A DNA stretch of 64,000 nt from Bombus terrestris (GCF_910591885.1 NC_063279.1:1798001-1862000); one strand, 5' to 3'. Numbered from the stretch's first letter, positions 1-11,014 are shown. Numbers and translations are program-made. The notes: generated from the sequence alone by a model not told the origin.

Positions 1-1004
1 ATTCCGCTCGAGGTTAGATCTATGATAAGAAAGGCTGTCAGTAAGGCTGCGATCTGACGTACCTTAGATTAGTATCTTCAGTTGTCTCTAAATTCTTCTA
101 AAATCGTCCTGAACTTTAAAGAATGTAAATTGGATCTCGGATCTTATTTAATTCTTAAGTTTAAGTAGGTTCTACTTTCAAGATCTAAATTAGGTTAATT
201 TTAAGCCTTATTGCTGCAGGAAGAGCGATTTATTTTTTGTTTCAAGCTTTAAGCTTCAGTTTTAAGTCTCGGCTTTAAGTTTTAATTAGGCCCTACGTTC
301 AAGCTCCAATTTCAAGTCGCGTCGTTAGTTTTAAGACATAATTTTAATATACTTGCAAACATCCATGTACTTTATCGATATATTTATCCACAAAAGCTGA
401 TCATTTTCCTCTTTTCATCCGTTCGGATTAAGTTTCATTTTGCTTTATTTTAGCCAGTGGTACGGGTGACTTGTCCGTTGAAGATCGTCCATCATTAGCA
501 GATCCATTTCCGCTTGTTCAGGCCAGACGAATAAATACAGTGCGTTTGTAACGCGACCACTCGGAATTATCAAGGTAAATGACGTTTTCAGACAGACACG
601 TTGAATTTAACTAATCGTACGGCGGTTCGGTGGCCGACGCGTAAATAGTCAAAGTTCGATTGCGACGCGCGTTCTGCGGTTTGGTCGCGGCTTGAATCGC
701 GGCTGGTTTGAAAAGCAGCCAAATAATACCTTTAAAAGATAATTAGGCCGCGTTTCATCGCGGCGCCATCGCGTTCTCGTGTTTTCACTTTCAATTTGAT
801 GCGACTGTTTACGTTGGCGGAGGAACGTGCGTGCATCGATCGTGATCGCGTTGCCATAACATAGCATAAAAATGACTGCGACTTGATTGACGTTCTTGCA
901 ATCGATCATTGAAAAATCAGCCACTGAATACCGACGATGAAACGCGATTATTTATTCGAATTGAATTGGTAGGGGAATCTGCGAATCGTTTACGACGAGA
1001 CGAC
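1..1004. other. Gene-free stretch with degenerate TTTAAG-rich repeats
   Basis: No supportable gene. Between about 110 and 345 the words TTTAAG, TTCAAG and AAGCTT recur irregularly (for example CAAGCTTTAAGCTTCAG near 243), as in a decayed short-unit tandem repeat. The open frame on the minus strand at 649-924 lies in a locally CG-rich patch and resembles nothing I know. Confidence 0.4.
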
Positions 1005-1008
1005 TTAA

Positions 1009-1575
1009 CACGTTGACTATCGTGTCACCCATATTCGGGTGACGCCTATTTCACTACTATTGAATTGCTATGAAAGTAATACGAAAATGGTTTATTAAGA
1101 AAATTAGTGAGAATGTAAAACTTTAAAGCATTTTATACAAAGCTGAGGTTGGTCGGGACAGTTTGGACAATAAGTTGTTCTTTTCTTTAAATTCTCTCGT
1201 GTCTTTGGTCGGTCCGTTCGACGTCTTTTATCTGCATAACATAGTTTGCACGCGCGTCTGATGCTTCTTCCGGAATTATTTTTCCAAACTCCGTCGAAGA
1301 CAAGGATTTTTGGTATTTTCAGACAATCCTAATAATTTTGCGGCTAATAATTCTCTAAATCTTCTAATATTTACATCCTTCCTTGTTGCAATTTTGCAAA
1401 CCGTCAAAGCGTTTACAGCAGAAATTCCCAGAAGGAGTCGAATGCCATGTTTTCGGTACCATTTGATTCCTTTTCTAATTGCTGTGACATAAGAAGACCA
1501 TTTGGTCGGAATAATTTACAGCACACTCGTGGCCTGAAGGAGATTTCATTGAAAACACGCGCGACAGTCAACGTG
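1009..1575. mobile_element. piggyBac-type non-autonomous element (MITE), 567 bp, TTAA target duplication
   Basis: The element begins CACGTTGACT just after a TTAA (1005-1008) and ends AGTCAACGTG just before another TTAA (1576-1579). The terminal inverted repeat is 14 bp with one mismatch (CACGTTGACTATCG against CACGTTGACTGTCG). TTAA duplication with CAC-type ends is the signature of the piggyBac superfamily. A subterminal hairpin (GTCACCC, 6-base loop, GGGTGAC, 1024-1043) matches the internal inverted motifs common in this group. The interior has only a 60-residue frame (1310-1492) with no recognisable transposase, so movement would need an enzyme supplied in trans. Both TTAAs and the inverted ends are read directly; the family is inferred from them. 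Confidence 0.8.
1024..1043. repeat. Subterminal perfect hairpin of the piggyBac-type element
   Basis: GTCACCC (1024-1030) and GGGTGAC (1037-1043) form a 7-bp perfect stem around ATATTC. It lies 15 bp inside the left end of the element. Such subterminal palindromes may be transposase contact sites, which is inference here. Confidence 0.7.
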
Positions 1576-1579
1576 TTAA

Positions 1580-3492
1580 TAAGACAGATTGAGGTGGTTA
1601 ATTAATCAAGGAAATTGTACGAAGATTCGAAAAAGTTTGCGAAGAAGAAACGAATATTGGGAAGATTGGCGAGGAAAATTGGTAATTATTTTGTCGTAAT
1701 TAAAAATTGTCGTAATTATTTACGACATATGTACAACACATGATCGATGATAATTGTCATCTCAAGATTCTTCGTGCATTGCTTAATTCCGTTTGATTAA
1801 TATTATATGATATTAAATTAAGTTGCTGCTAAATTACGTTATTCGTATTACTGTATCGATATGACAGCGAAAGCTCTATTTAAAACGACAGCTAACAAAT
1901 CGGATCTCCTGCAAGCCAAGCGTATAATATCAACATGTAACATCCGTTTCTTTACGTAAAGCAGTGTACTAACCAATTACACAAATTTTGCATAACATCG
2001 TAAGGAATCTCGTGTAATATCGGACTATCGATAAAACTGGAGTAGCGGCGCAACCTTCTCTCATAATACGGTCTAACGAACTGAATAATCAACGAATTGC
2101 CTCGTAAACCACCAGAAGCAAGCCGAAGCAAGAAGCCAAAAAAGGAAAAAAAAGTGAAAAGAAAAAGGAACGAGAAAGTTATTGACAAGAGTAACTCTAA
2201 ATTCAAAGAATGTGAAAAAAGAAACAGTTTCGTTTGCCCGAAGCTTTGCCTATATATTTCTATGTGATATAGGGTAGTTTACATTTCAAAAAATCGCATT
2301 GAATCCACAACTCTTCCGTTTTGCTCGTATTCGCCTGTTGGAGCAAAAGTCGTTTATTACGAAAATTGTTTTTCCCCCCATTGGAAATATGACAAATAGA
2401 TAAATTATCGAGCCGCGTACACTCGTCCATTTTGTCTTTCGCGGGCGTCGTGGATCCACCGTGCAGCCTGACGAGAGGCAATTGACGTTTCCATCAAAAA
2501 CGATGACTGACGACACTGCGTCGACGATTTTCAGCCAAACCGAATCGAAAACGCCGAAATAAAATCATTGTCCTGTTTTAATTGATTTCGATAATGGCAC
2601 AGCAATCGCGACGAATTCCACGTGCAATAACGAATCTTTACGTCCACAATAGCATTGAATCCAGTTTTCCTTTTTTTTCTATTTCCGATGGCTATTTCAC
2701 CAGTGACCTCGACGTTTCTGATCATACGAAAAGGAGAATGCACGTTTGTCGTTGGTTTGTCATTGGTATGTTGGTTTGTATTCCTCTCCTTCGTGAAACA
2801 TTTGTCTAGCTATCGCTTTTTAAATTATAATTTTCATATTTAAATCATTCAAATCATAATTTTCCACAGTTTCTGGCATTGGGGAGAGCTGTTCTTTGTT
2901 TTACAAACGTTTCAACGTGCCTTTAGTACAACTTAACGCGATGACTTTAATCGCATTCTGATTTATGAAACGTCCCACGTAACTTTTTTTCTGGGATGCA
3001 TCAGTGTCTGTTAAAAATGTAATTTCGTAATTTATTAAGCCCATGTTTCCAACTCTCTTGTTATTTTACTAATTGCAAGATATTCATATATGTATTTCGC
3101 TCGTACTCTGGCGTGCAACTTGTTTGAATTTGTAATCGCAGAATATAATGGACGCTTTCACGGACTCGAATTATTTATCCCAATTTAACCAGCTCAACTT
3201 CTACCAGAACTGATTCTGTGTAACTGTTTAAGAATTTTTGACGATGCATGTACCAACATTACGTACGATCTCTGCCCTTCTTGTTTCATTTATAACGTCG
3301 ACCTTCAACAAAGCATCGAAAATTCAAACTGTCATAATTGAAACAAACGAAAAGTAATTAAAGTTTAATCATTTGATCGATAGGTATCGAATGGTAAACC
3401 GTTGAATCGACTATTCCTTCAGGAACTTTGTACGATAGTTAACCAGCATAGCATTGTTTACGATAAAATCTCGCCAACTTTCGACTATTTTA
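1580..3492. other. Gene-free unique sequence
   Basis: Several overlapping short frames on both strands (around 1950-2840) shadow one another and have no recognisable domain or splice context. I see no repeat, RNA gene or promoter signal here. Confidence 0.4.
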
Positions 3493-3706
3493 TCAGGTTG
3501 TCCGGAAAGTGTCTTTCTTTTACAGACACGTCTGTTACAACGACTCATCTTTATACAAACATGAAACCTAATCTATCAAATGTTCTGATCTTTGTCTTGA
3601 TAGAACAAAATGTATCATACGTAATTCGATAAAATAATATAAAACGAAAAATGTTGCGCATCCACTGTTTCCTTATAAAACGAAAGAAACTTTTCGGACG
3701 ACCTAA
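3493..3706. mobile_element. mariner-type MITE, family M1, 214 bp
   Basis: Left end TCAGGTTGTCCGGAAAGTG and right end CTTTTCGGACGACCTAA are inverted repeats, flanked by TA on both sides (3491-3492 and 3707-3708), the Tc1/mariner target. The right half carries CCTTATAAAACGAAAG, shared with every M1 copy in the window. The interior (TATACAAACATGAAACC) matches the copy at 47102-47694 in reverse orientation. It has no coding capacity beyond a chance frame, so it is non-autonomous. Confidence 0.85.
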
Positions 3707-3854
3707 TACATTGCAAGAAATACAGAAACTTGTTTCGCTAATAATAAAAACAACATATAGCGAACAGTGAAACGATATAGCAGAAATGAATACGAAAGGA
3801 ACGTAATGTCATAATTCTAAAAGTTTGATTGTTTGCACCAGGTTTGCATATTAC

Positions 3855-3935
3855 GGTCGCACGTTGCCCCCTTTGTTTGTTGCAAATATTGCGCATCTGC
3901 GATATTTGCAACGTCCGTAAGGGCGCATGTGCGGA
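3855..3935. other. Imperfect long hairpin, candidate small-RNA precursor
   Basis: The core GTTGCAAATATTGC (3879-3892), loop GCATCT, GCGATATTTGCAAC (3899-3912) pairs over 14 bp with a single U-G wobble. Beyond it the flanks still pair imperfectly: TCGCAC..GCCCCCTT on the left against AAGGGCGCATGTGCG on the right. This gives a hairpin of roughly 80 nt, the size of an animal pre-miRNA. The arms match no miRNA I know and no second copy is seen in the window. It could also be a chance palindrome or a tiny transposon remnant. Confidence 0.35.
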
Positions 3936-4214
3936 TGCACGTGTCCAGACGTCGAATGATTACGGCGGACGTACACGTATACGTAGTTGGGTGTACGGCC
4001 CATATGGGGCACTGCGGCTGACAGGGAAATACTGCGGCTGCTAACTACTGCCTTTTGCTCTAAGTTATAGATAGCGTCGCGCATGAATCCGCGTTCTGCC
4101 ATTTCCGCTATTTCTCTATACCCGCTCGCTCTTTTATTTCTCTTTGTTTCTTTTGCTTAATTTCGTTGCTTCAAAAGTACCGCCTAAAAAGCATCGGATC
4201 GTAACTATCGTAGG

Positions 4215-4571
4215 TGTAGAGGATGACTGGTCGTGTGGTTTAAGTGCCGAGATTGCTAGATATTGAAACCGTCAAATATATTTTTAAGTAATTAATAAAT
4301 ACAGAGAATATTCGCTAAAGACTGTGTATTGATCGCCAATAAAATCGCTCGAGACTGAGACTGAGACCGAAAAACTGGTCACCTTACGATCGCGTTCGTT
4401 TATTTATACTAATCGGGGGAAAGCCGGACTTTGTTTGACAGTTGCACATAACGGCAACGTTGTTTTGCCCGGAATTTATTTCTTATTGCATTATGTATAT
4501 TCTAGCGATTTTGGTACCGAGGCAAAACAACAACGTGATTCGAATTGTCCTGTAGCTCATGTGCCGCTACA
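4215..4571 (+). mobile_element. Solo LTR, family E, 357 bp, TAGG target duplication
   Basis: It starts TGTAGAGGATG and ends GTGCCGCTACA, with 5-bp inverted termini (TGTAG/CTACA). TAGG lies immediately on both sides (4211-4214 and 4572-4575), a 4-bp TSD typical of LTR retrotransposon integration. The same sequence recurs reversed at 40408-40777 and as a diverged partial copy ending at 5190. A TATA-like TTTATTTATAC (near 4399) and AATAAAAT (near 4338) could belong to the LTR promoter and RNA processing. No internal region or partner LTR is present, so it is read as the product of LTR-LTR recombination. Confidence 0.8.
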
Positions 4572-4799
4572 TAGGTAAATGAAATCGATGTATCGTGTCG
4601 TTGCCGCACGACTCGAAATCTTCAAATTTTGCTGGATTTTTAATGTCCGTTTCTGTTTGAGAATTTATCGTGGTTTCTATTCCTAAGATAGTCAAAGTTC
4701 CGAGCAATTACAAAGCTACACGTATATCTGAAGCAACAGTTAATGAACGATATTTTTAAATATAACCTTCACCTCGTATTTATTCGAATAATTTACGTA

Positions 4800-5190
4800 T
4801 AACTATTAAATGATTCCACGACAAATCTACCGCTTCAAATAGAGTAATAATCTTAAATTAATAAATCCCAGTAAATTAGTATACAGGCTATATTCGTTGA
4901 AACGCTCGTACAGTGTATAAGTCGTAAAATAGGATCGCTAATGACTCGTTAATTGGGTCGATAATTCCTTGATAACTGATCGACAACTGACAGTAACTCT
5001 TTTCCTTGCGATCGCGTCCGCTTATTTATACCGATCGGGGGGAGAGTCGGAAAATTCAAATTCGTCTTTGTTCGACGATTGCACGTAGTGGCGACATTGT
5101 TTTGCCTGGAGTTTATTTATTCCCTCCTTGATAATCCGAAGCAAAACGACAACTTGATTTGAATTGTCCTCTAATTCATGTGCCGCTACA
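4800..5190 (+). mobile_element. Diverged partial LTR, family E
   Basis: The right part (about 4985-5190) follows the copy at 4215-4571 closely: GCGATCGCGTCCG, TTATTTATACCGATCGGGG, ATTGTTTTGCCTGGAG and the end TGCCGCTACA. Leftward the match fades; AAATTAATAAATCCCAG near 4855 may still belong. The exact start and any TSD are not readable, so the left boundary is approximate. It is much more decayed than its neighbour and therefore probably an older insertion. Confidence 0.55.
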
Positions 5191-7990
5191 AATCTATGGT
5201 AAAGTTCTCTAGTAAAAAGATGTCAGATCAATTCATGCGCGTTATCGTTTCAAAAATCCTGTCCCTGAACGTGTCAATTGTTTCTGAAAACTCTGTACGC
5301 TAGAATTTACTACGAAAATAATCGCTGACAGCGAAAGGCCGCAGATACTCGCCGAGGAACATTATGTACGCGTTGCTATTCACCTTCGGATTCTTTAATT
5401 CCGCTACAACAATCTCTATAACATATTGCCAGTCTCATTACCATAACAAAACTTCGCCACGCGATTTTACAAAAAAGGTCTGAACTTCGAACGAGAGAAG
5501 TACGACGAGGAAAAAAGGACCAATGGCAGAGAGAAGGAAAGGCAAATTTCGCGGTGCGCCCTGGAGACAACCAACGCTATTTGGGAGTCCGATTTATGTA
5601 ACGAGGGACCAGCTTGAAATTTTAATTCTATTCCATTCTGGGTTGCGGTCTGGGCACAGCGCGACATAATTTAGGCGCCGGAACGTTATTTACAGAATGA
5701 CGCGCTCCGGAAACGCGAGCTTATACATACACCGCCGACCCATGGTTATCGTTGAACGTCAAAAACCGCGATTTGTCTCAATTTCAGTACGAGATCCGTG
5801 TGCCTGACGTGCATCTGCACACGCGTGTCTAATACCGCGTGCAATAAGTTCTTCCTCGTGCTTGGTCGCGACATTTATGTCCTTGGTTTTTATAAATTCA
5901 TTGGGCCAGGTTTACATTAACGAATTCAACGGGTTCCAGCAACTTGAAACCATTTTCACTCGATCGTAAATTACTTGTCGAGTTTCCACGCTCTTCCTCG
6001 TTAATTACAAATTTCACTGCCATTTTATTCCATTTTTGCCGTTCTCGAGAAGACCAGGTCCTTCAAATATTAGACTCTTCGATAGAAAAAAAGTACGGAT
6101 AACGTAAGGAATAAGACGAGAAACTAGAAACGATTGTAATTGTAAATTTAGATAAACGCGCCATTTACTTGTCTACTTTGCTTTTATCGGATACTACAAC
6201 TCGTAGAACGAGCTTTTATATCAAGAAGCAGATCGAATTTTAACTTCTGTATGCGATACGTGCACCGATGACGAACGGTTGGCAGATTATTTCCACTCGC
6301 GTGCTTCAATTCCGCCAACATTTTAGATATCTGCTTTCTATTAGGCATCCGCTTGAAGCGAGGTCGTTCAAACTGAAACAACTTTATGTTAAGTGGCTTG
6401 ACTTATACGAACGCGAAGCTGAACCTGTGTGAACGAAGTCTCGGATTCAAATAACTCGACTAATCTGCACGAGGCTTTAGAGAAAAGAGCTAGACTACAC
6501 AGAATCTCCATTGCCGCGGAATAACGAAACGCGTTCCCTTTAATCTATACCATTCGAAGGAAGAGTTCAAATTAGTCGCGAGTGTAACAGAAAGATACAT
6601 ATTTTCTAACGTATTCTCTGCATCTTTTCTTAAACTGTATTTCCTCCAGATCAAAATAACGTCGTTATTATTGGGAACGTGTCGTTCGATCGGCCGATTA
6701 TTCAATTAATGAAATTCAATTAACGATGAAAGACAACGTCTACGTATAATCTCCAGAATGGTAAACAGTGGTTTAAATGCGCCTGGATAATTGCACAGGT
6801 ACTCTAATATTTAAACAGAATACGAAGGTCTGACGATAGAAAGCAATCAAATTAGAACATTATCGATGTTGATAATGGAATTTACGAGTAGTTTCTATTT
6901 CAGGTTCTCCAATGGAATTCTTCCTCTTATGAAACTAAATGAAATTTTCTATATCAGTTCTAAGGTTAGGTATATTTTTCTTTATTTAAAGATCGACAAG
7001 TAATATATTTATTTCTATAAACAAATTACTTGATCGATTTAAAATACAACGTTCGAAGTTATCGTGAAATTAATTACCAGCCACGAACAGTAAACAGCAG
7101 GAATTTTAAATCGCTCGCTTGGTTCCAGCGACGACAATCCTCTTTCTGTTATCTCCTTCGGTTCTCCAGCGGCTTCTAACAATATTCGACGTAAGACTGA
7201 CGTAACAAGGAGTTTCAACAACGCGGAAGAATGTGATTACGTGGCTATATTTTTAAGTCAAGTGGAGATTACGCGTAATTTATTGTTTCGTCGCCCTTCT
7301 ATCTCACCGAACACGTTCTGTTACGCGGTAATTCATCTTCCACCAAGTAATATACGACTGTAGTGACGTCAGCAATCGGGTAAATGGCGCGCAACTTGTT
7401 ATATTTTCATCAAAATGATCGAATTATCGACGAATCGTATAAAGTTTCCAGCTACTGTATACCGTTGGAAATTTCCTCATTTTTCGGTAATCATATTATT
7501 TGGAGGAATTTCGTCGGACGAAGATAATCGCAACTAGCGAACGTTGCTACGTTTAACGATAAATTCGACGAGTTTGTCGTTAATGGAAGTTTCTACTTCT
7601 GTCGAAATGAATCTAATCGAATACGGTCGACGAGGAATATGTACGAACGAAGGTACTGCGTTAAAAATCTCGACTCGCCATATGAATCTACAGCAAAGTA
7701 TCGCCTCATGGTCGCAGTAACGATACTTCACACTCTATATCCTACTAACTTTCCAATTGCGGAATTATAATGCTCAAAATATCGTAGAACACGCGGACGA
7801 GAATCAAATTATTTCCGGTGAAGTTGAGCGATCTGATTTTATTTAACGTACATTCTTGTCCCGTTGAAAGCGATACGTGCACATATTCACCGGCGCAACC
7901 GGCTTTTGCTTTCGACATCATATATCACTTAAATCTTGTTTCTCGTACAAAACGATATCGCATAGAACGAAACAAAACTCTAGTGTTATA
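5191..7990. other. Gene-free unique sequence
   Basis: Only short isolated frames (up to about 71 codons) without splice signals or domains. I see no repeats shared with the rest of the window and no promoter with both TATA and initiator. Confidence 0.4.
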
Positions 7991-8036
7991 TTGGGTTGGC
8001 AACTGATTACGGATTTTGTCAATATCGCTTAATTAC
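7991..8036 (+). mobile_element. Isolated mariner-type M2 terminal repeat
   Basis: After a TA (7989-7990) the sequence TTGGGTTGGCAACTGATTAC followed by GGATTTTGTCAA matches the M2 end seen at 21733, 28795 and 55230. No matching opposite end closes it nearby, other than the fold-back structure that begins at 8092. It is probably one end of a larger, rearranged M2 element. Confidence 0.6.
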
Positions 8037-8091
8037 GAAATGTTTATTATAAGAGCATATTCTATGTTTATTGTAAAGTTTATTGTTTATT

Positions 8092-8343
8092 GTAAAGCTA
8101 ATTAGAAAATTAAGCAGTTCAATAGAAAATTATTGTCTACCTTTTGCTTTTATCGATTTATTTATTTGGTTGGCTACTAAGTGATTGCGGATTTTGTCAT
8201 TACTGTTTAATTACAAAATTGCAATTACTACTTAATTAAAAAATCCGCAATCACTTAGTTACCAACCAAATAAATAAATCGATGAAAGCAAAAGGTAGAC
8301 AATAATTTTCTACTGAACTGCCTAATTTTCTAATTAGCTTTAC
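8092..8343. repeat. 252-bp fold-back palindrome centred on an M2 element
   Basis: The 74 bp at 8092-8165 (starting GTAAAGCTAATTAG) recur almost perfectly as the reverse complement at 8270-8343 (ending CTAATTAGCTTTAC). They flank a 104-bp M2 core whose own ends are inverted. Total arm length is therefore about 105 bp around a loop of about 40 bp. The inverted part extends beyond the transposon ends, so a simple MITE insertion does not explain it; an inverted duplication or template switch does. Confidence 0.85.
8166..8269. mobile_element. mariner-type MITE, family M2, core of the palindrome (104 bp)
   Basis: It begins TTGGTTGGCTACTAAGTGAT and ends ATCACTTAGTTACCAACCAA when read inward-outward on the same strand. 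The ends match M2 ends elsewhere, which read TTGGGTTGGCAACTAAGT. The interior is AT-rich and non-coding. The flanks are TTTATTTAT and ATAAATAAA, which are themselves inverted, so a plain TA duplication cannot be separated from the palindrome. Confidence 0.7.
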
Positions 8344-8913
8344 GATCCTCGAGCGGGAAAGTGTAAAACGTTTCACTCTTAATTTCCGTTATACGCGAAT
8401 AAAAACAGTTTCATAAACGATATGACCGAGCACGGTGTTAGTGTTAAACAGCAATTTGTAAAAAGACTCGGTTTTTCTTGCTGGCTCGTAACGCGAAGAA
8501 CAGAATCGAGGGCTGAGAGAACAACAAGCTCGCTCGCAGCAGACTAAACTATTCCCGTAGGCTGATGACGTGCGTTACAATTAATCAAGCAAAAACTGTC
8601 AACTGCCAGGCCCTGGTGTATACGTCAGCCAAGCGGGAAACTATCGACCGCGAACAATGCCTAATGCTACGAATCGTGCAATAGACAAAACTAGATCATC
8701 TTACGGAGTTGTGCGCCTGTCCAATCAAAATCGTTGCCCCTTCCCTTTAAATCCTTTTTATTTTCCTATTCCCTCCGTTCTTTCGACGATTAACTTCTTT
8801 CTTCGATCTTTGATTCCTATACGATTCGCTGGCAGGCCAAACCGGTCAATTTCACTTTTTCATAGCCTCAGTAATTCTCTCTGTTTATCGTTTTGCGGAG
8901 TATTCGATAGATG
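8344..8913. other. Gene-free unique sequence
   Basis: A frame of 85 codons (8657-8914, plus strand) opens here but is compositionally ordinary, lacks splice sites and resembles no known protein. I see nothing else. Confidence 0.35.
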
Positions 8914-9273
8914 AGTAATTCGTGTAAATATCTGTACACTCGTCGTGTTAATCGTATTCCTTGAAATTGATGTGTGTGTCGTATGTATAGTATACATTAA
9001 CTCATTCAGAACCAAGCAACAATTTACTATGAGATTAGAACTTCTTTAGAATTTAACTTGTTTAAGTTTGATGAAATCGTAGCCGCAATGTGAAAGTAAT
9101 TCGTGTAAATATCTGTACACTCGTCGTATTAATCGTATTCCTTGAAATTGATGTGTGTGTCGTATGTATCGTACAGTACACGTTAACTCATTCAGAATCA
9201 AGCAATAGATCACTATGAGATTTTAGCTTCTTTGAGTTTGATAAAATCGTAGAAACTAATCGTAGCCGCAATG
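8914..9273 (+). repeat. Tandem duplication of a unit of about 180 bp
   Basis: Unit 1 (about 8914-9094) and unit 2 (about 9095-9273) both contain AGTAATTCGTGTAAATATC, TGATGTGTGTGTCGTATGTA, TTAACTCATTCAGAA and a closing ATCGTAGCCGCAATGT. The second unit has small indels, including an extra GTAC near 9172 and a repeated CGTAGAAACTAAT near 9249. The two are close in sequence, so the duplication is fairly recent. It is non-coding. Confidence 0.85.
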
Positions 9274-10490
9274 TTAAAATACAGAATTCGATAACGAGAG
9301 TAAAGCGATTGAAAGAAAATTGCAAAATGGTTGAACCTTAATGGGTCATCGCAGACCAATTCTTACGAAAACGGATCGCCAAATTATCTTCGAGTCGATT
9401 TGAAAGTCAACTTCTTCGTGAAAGAATTAAGATCGCCGTTTGCCACTACGTGAATGCTTCTGGTTTCTCTGGTTTACTATCGGCGAGATTGTTCTCGTCA
9501 AACTCGTCAAGGCTACTTCAAAAGTAATTGTTGCATTCTAGTCGTTTTGAAGTTCTGCAACGAAGATATAGTTAAAATTTTACGACGACTCGTATAATGT
9601 GCGAATTCTGCTGATGATGAAAACTGGACGATTAAATTTGAAAGGAAATGTCAGGATATAAATGTCACGATCTACATGATACGAGTCACTGGGACCAAAA
9701 ATCTAAAGTGTCATCGAGCGTACATGAAATAATTCGCTTTATTCGCGACCCAAAAAGTATTTCGAGTTTCCCTTAGTGTATATCGAACATCTGCCACCGT
9801 TTTTCGATGCAACGCTCGGTGAAATTTTAGTTTCGTCGAACAAAGAGAAGCACAATGTTTGCATACTCTTAGTGCAACCAGAACAAGTGGACCATAGAAA
9901 TAAAAAAACCTCCGGATCCTCTTTCTGTCTCTGTCGCTATGCGCGTGTGTAAAGTATCGAACTAAAAGAGAACACTTTTAGATACGAATTACGTTACATC
10001 GACATTCTATTTTCCGTGTAATTCGAGTTATTCTGCGCGTTGACCAATTCGTGATTCTGTCCTAATGACACGTAGTAAAAAGAACACCGCTAACAGAATC
10101 TAGTTTCAAACACACACGCCAACTGTACATTATCTCTAAAAACAAAATATATTTTGTAGAGCGGACTATTTCTCACCCGAAGGACTTCACTGTAGTCTGT
10201 CGGATGTTCCGAGATTTCATCTGCATCTTCTTAAGATATACATGGACCCAATTTGTAGATTTCGAAAGGATTACGATCGATTGTCTGTATAAAATATTTA
10301 TTGCAATCGTGCGTTTTCTATTATCAGTACATCTATTAAACGGGAAAATTCTACTACCCATGCGATAAGACAGCAAATTCCAAGCGCCTTATCATAAGTA
10401 ACCACCGAAGTAGTGTCCGGTCTCTCTGCCCGTTCCCATGGACATATGACAAGAGCAATCAAGGTCTTTTCCCACTCCCGCGAATAAAAG
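9274..10490. other. Gene-free unique sequence
   Basis: No frame of note, no repeats and no RNA gene. Overlapping minus-strand frames at 10173-10510 cover the promoter described next and are not convincing genes. Confidence 0.35.
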
Positions 10491-10492
10491 AA

Positions 10493-10526
10493 TATAAATA
10501 CTACCCCCAAAATCGTTCAAGTCAGT
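10493..10526 (+). promoter_or_regulatory. TATA box plus initiator core promoter
   Basis: TATAAATA (10493-10500) lies 31 bp before the A of an arthropod-type initiator TCAGT (10522-10526, A at 10524), the canonical spacing for a Pol II TATA/Inr promoter. Upstream, GATAAG (10363-10368) and CTTATC (10388-10393) form an inverted pair of GATA-factor sites. Downstream there is no substantial open frame and no clear splice donor; the first ATG after the start (near 10630) opens only about a dozen codons. It may serve a spliced gene with a short first exon, a non-coding RNA or an old LTR. Confidence 0.45.
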
Positions 10527-10822
10527 GTTAATCAGTCCGAGCCAGCCTGAATTACTGTACAAATTGAGTAAAAATAAAAAAACGTGACATTTTAATCACT
10601 TGTTCAATATTTTTTTACGTGACACGTTCAATGCCTGACTCATCTTCCTTATTCTACTTAAACTGTTAGCCAGGTCGTAGCTAGAAGTTTCTATAATCAC
10701 AGAATAAAAAATTAATAAATTATTGGCTAAAATTAATAAAGCTAAATTGCGTGAGAAAGCTTAAATATAATATATCTAATTTATTTTAACAGAAAATAAC
10801 AGATACCTACGTAAAAGAATTA

Positions 10823-11014
10823 TTAGGTTGTCCGAAAAGTTTCTTTCGTTTCATAACATTTTTTATTTTATATTATCTTATGGATTTATCTATGATCCAT
10901 TTTAGTAATGGAACAAAATGGATCAAACGTAATTCAATGAAATAATATAAAACAGAAAATCTTGTGCATCTACTACTTCCTTATAAAACGAAAGGAACTT
11001 TTCGGACAACCTAA
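10823..11014. mobile_element. mariner-type MITE, family M1, 192 bp
   Basis: Ends TTAGGTTGTCCGAAAAGT and ACTTTTCGGACAACCTAA are near-perfect inverted repeats, flanked by TA on both sides (10821-10822 and 11015-11016). This is the short subtype, like the copy at 56124-56315. The interior GAACAAAATGGATCAAACG is shared with longer copies. It is non-coding. Confidence 0.88.
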
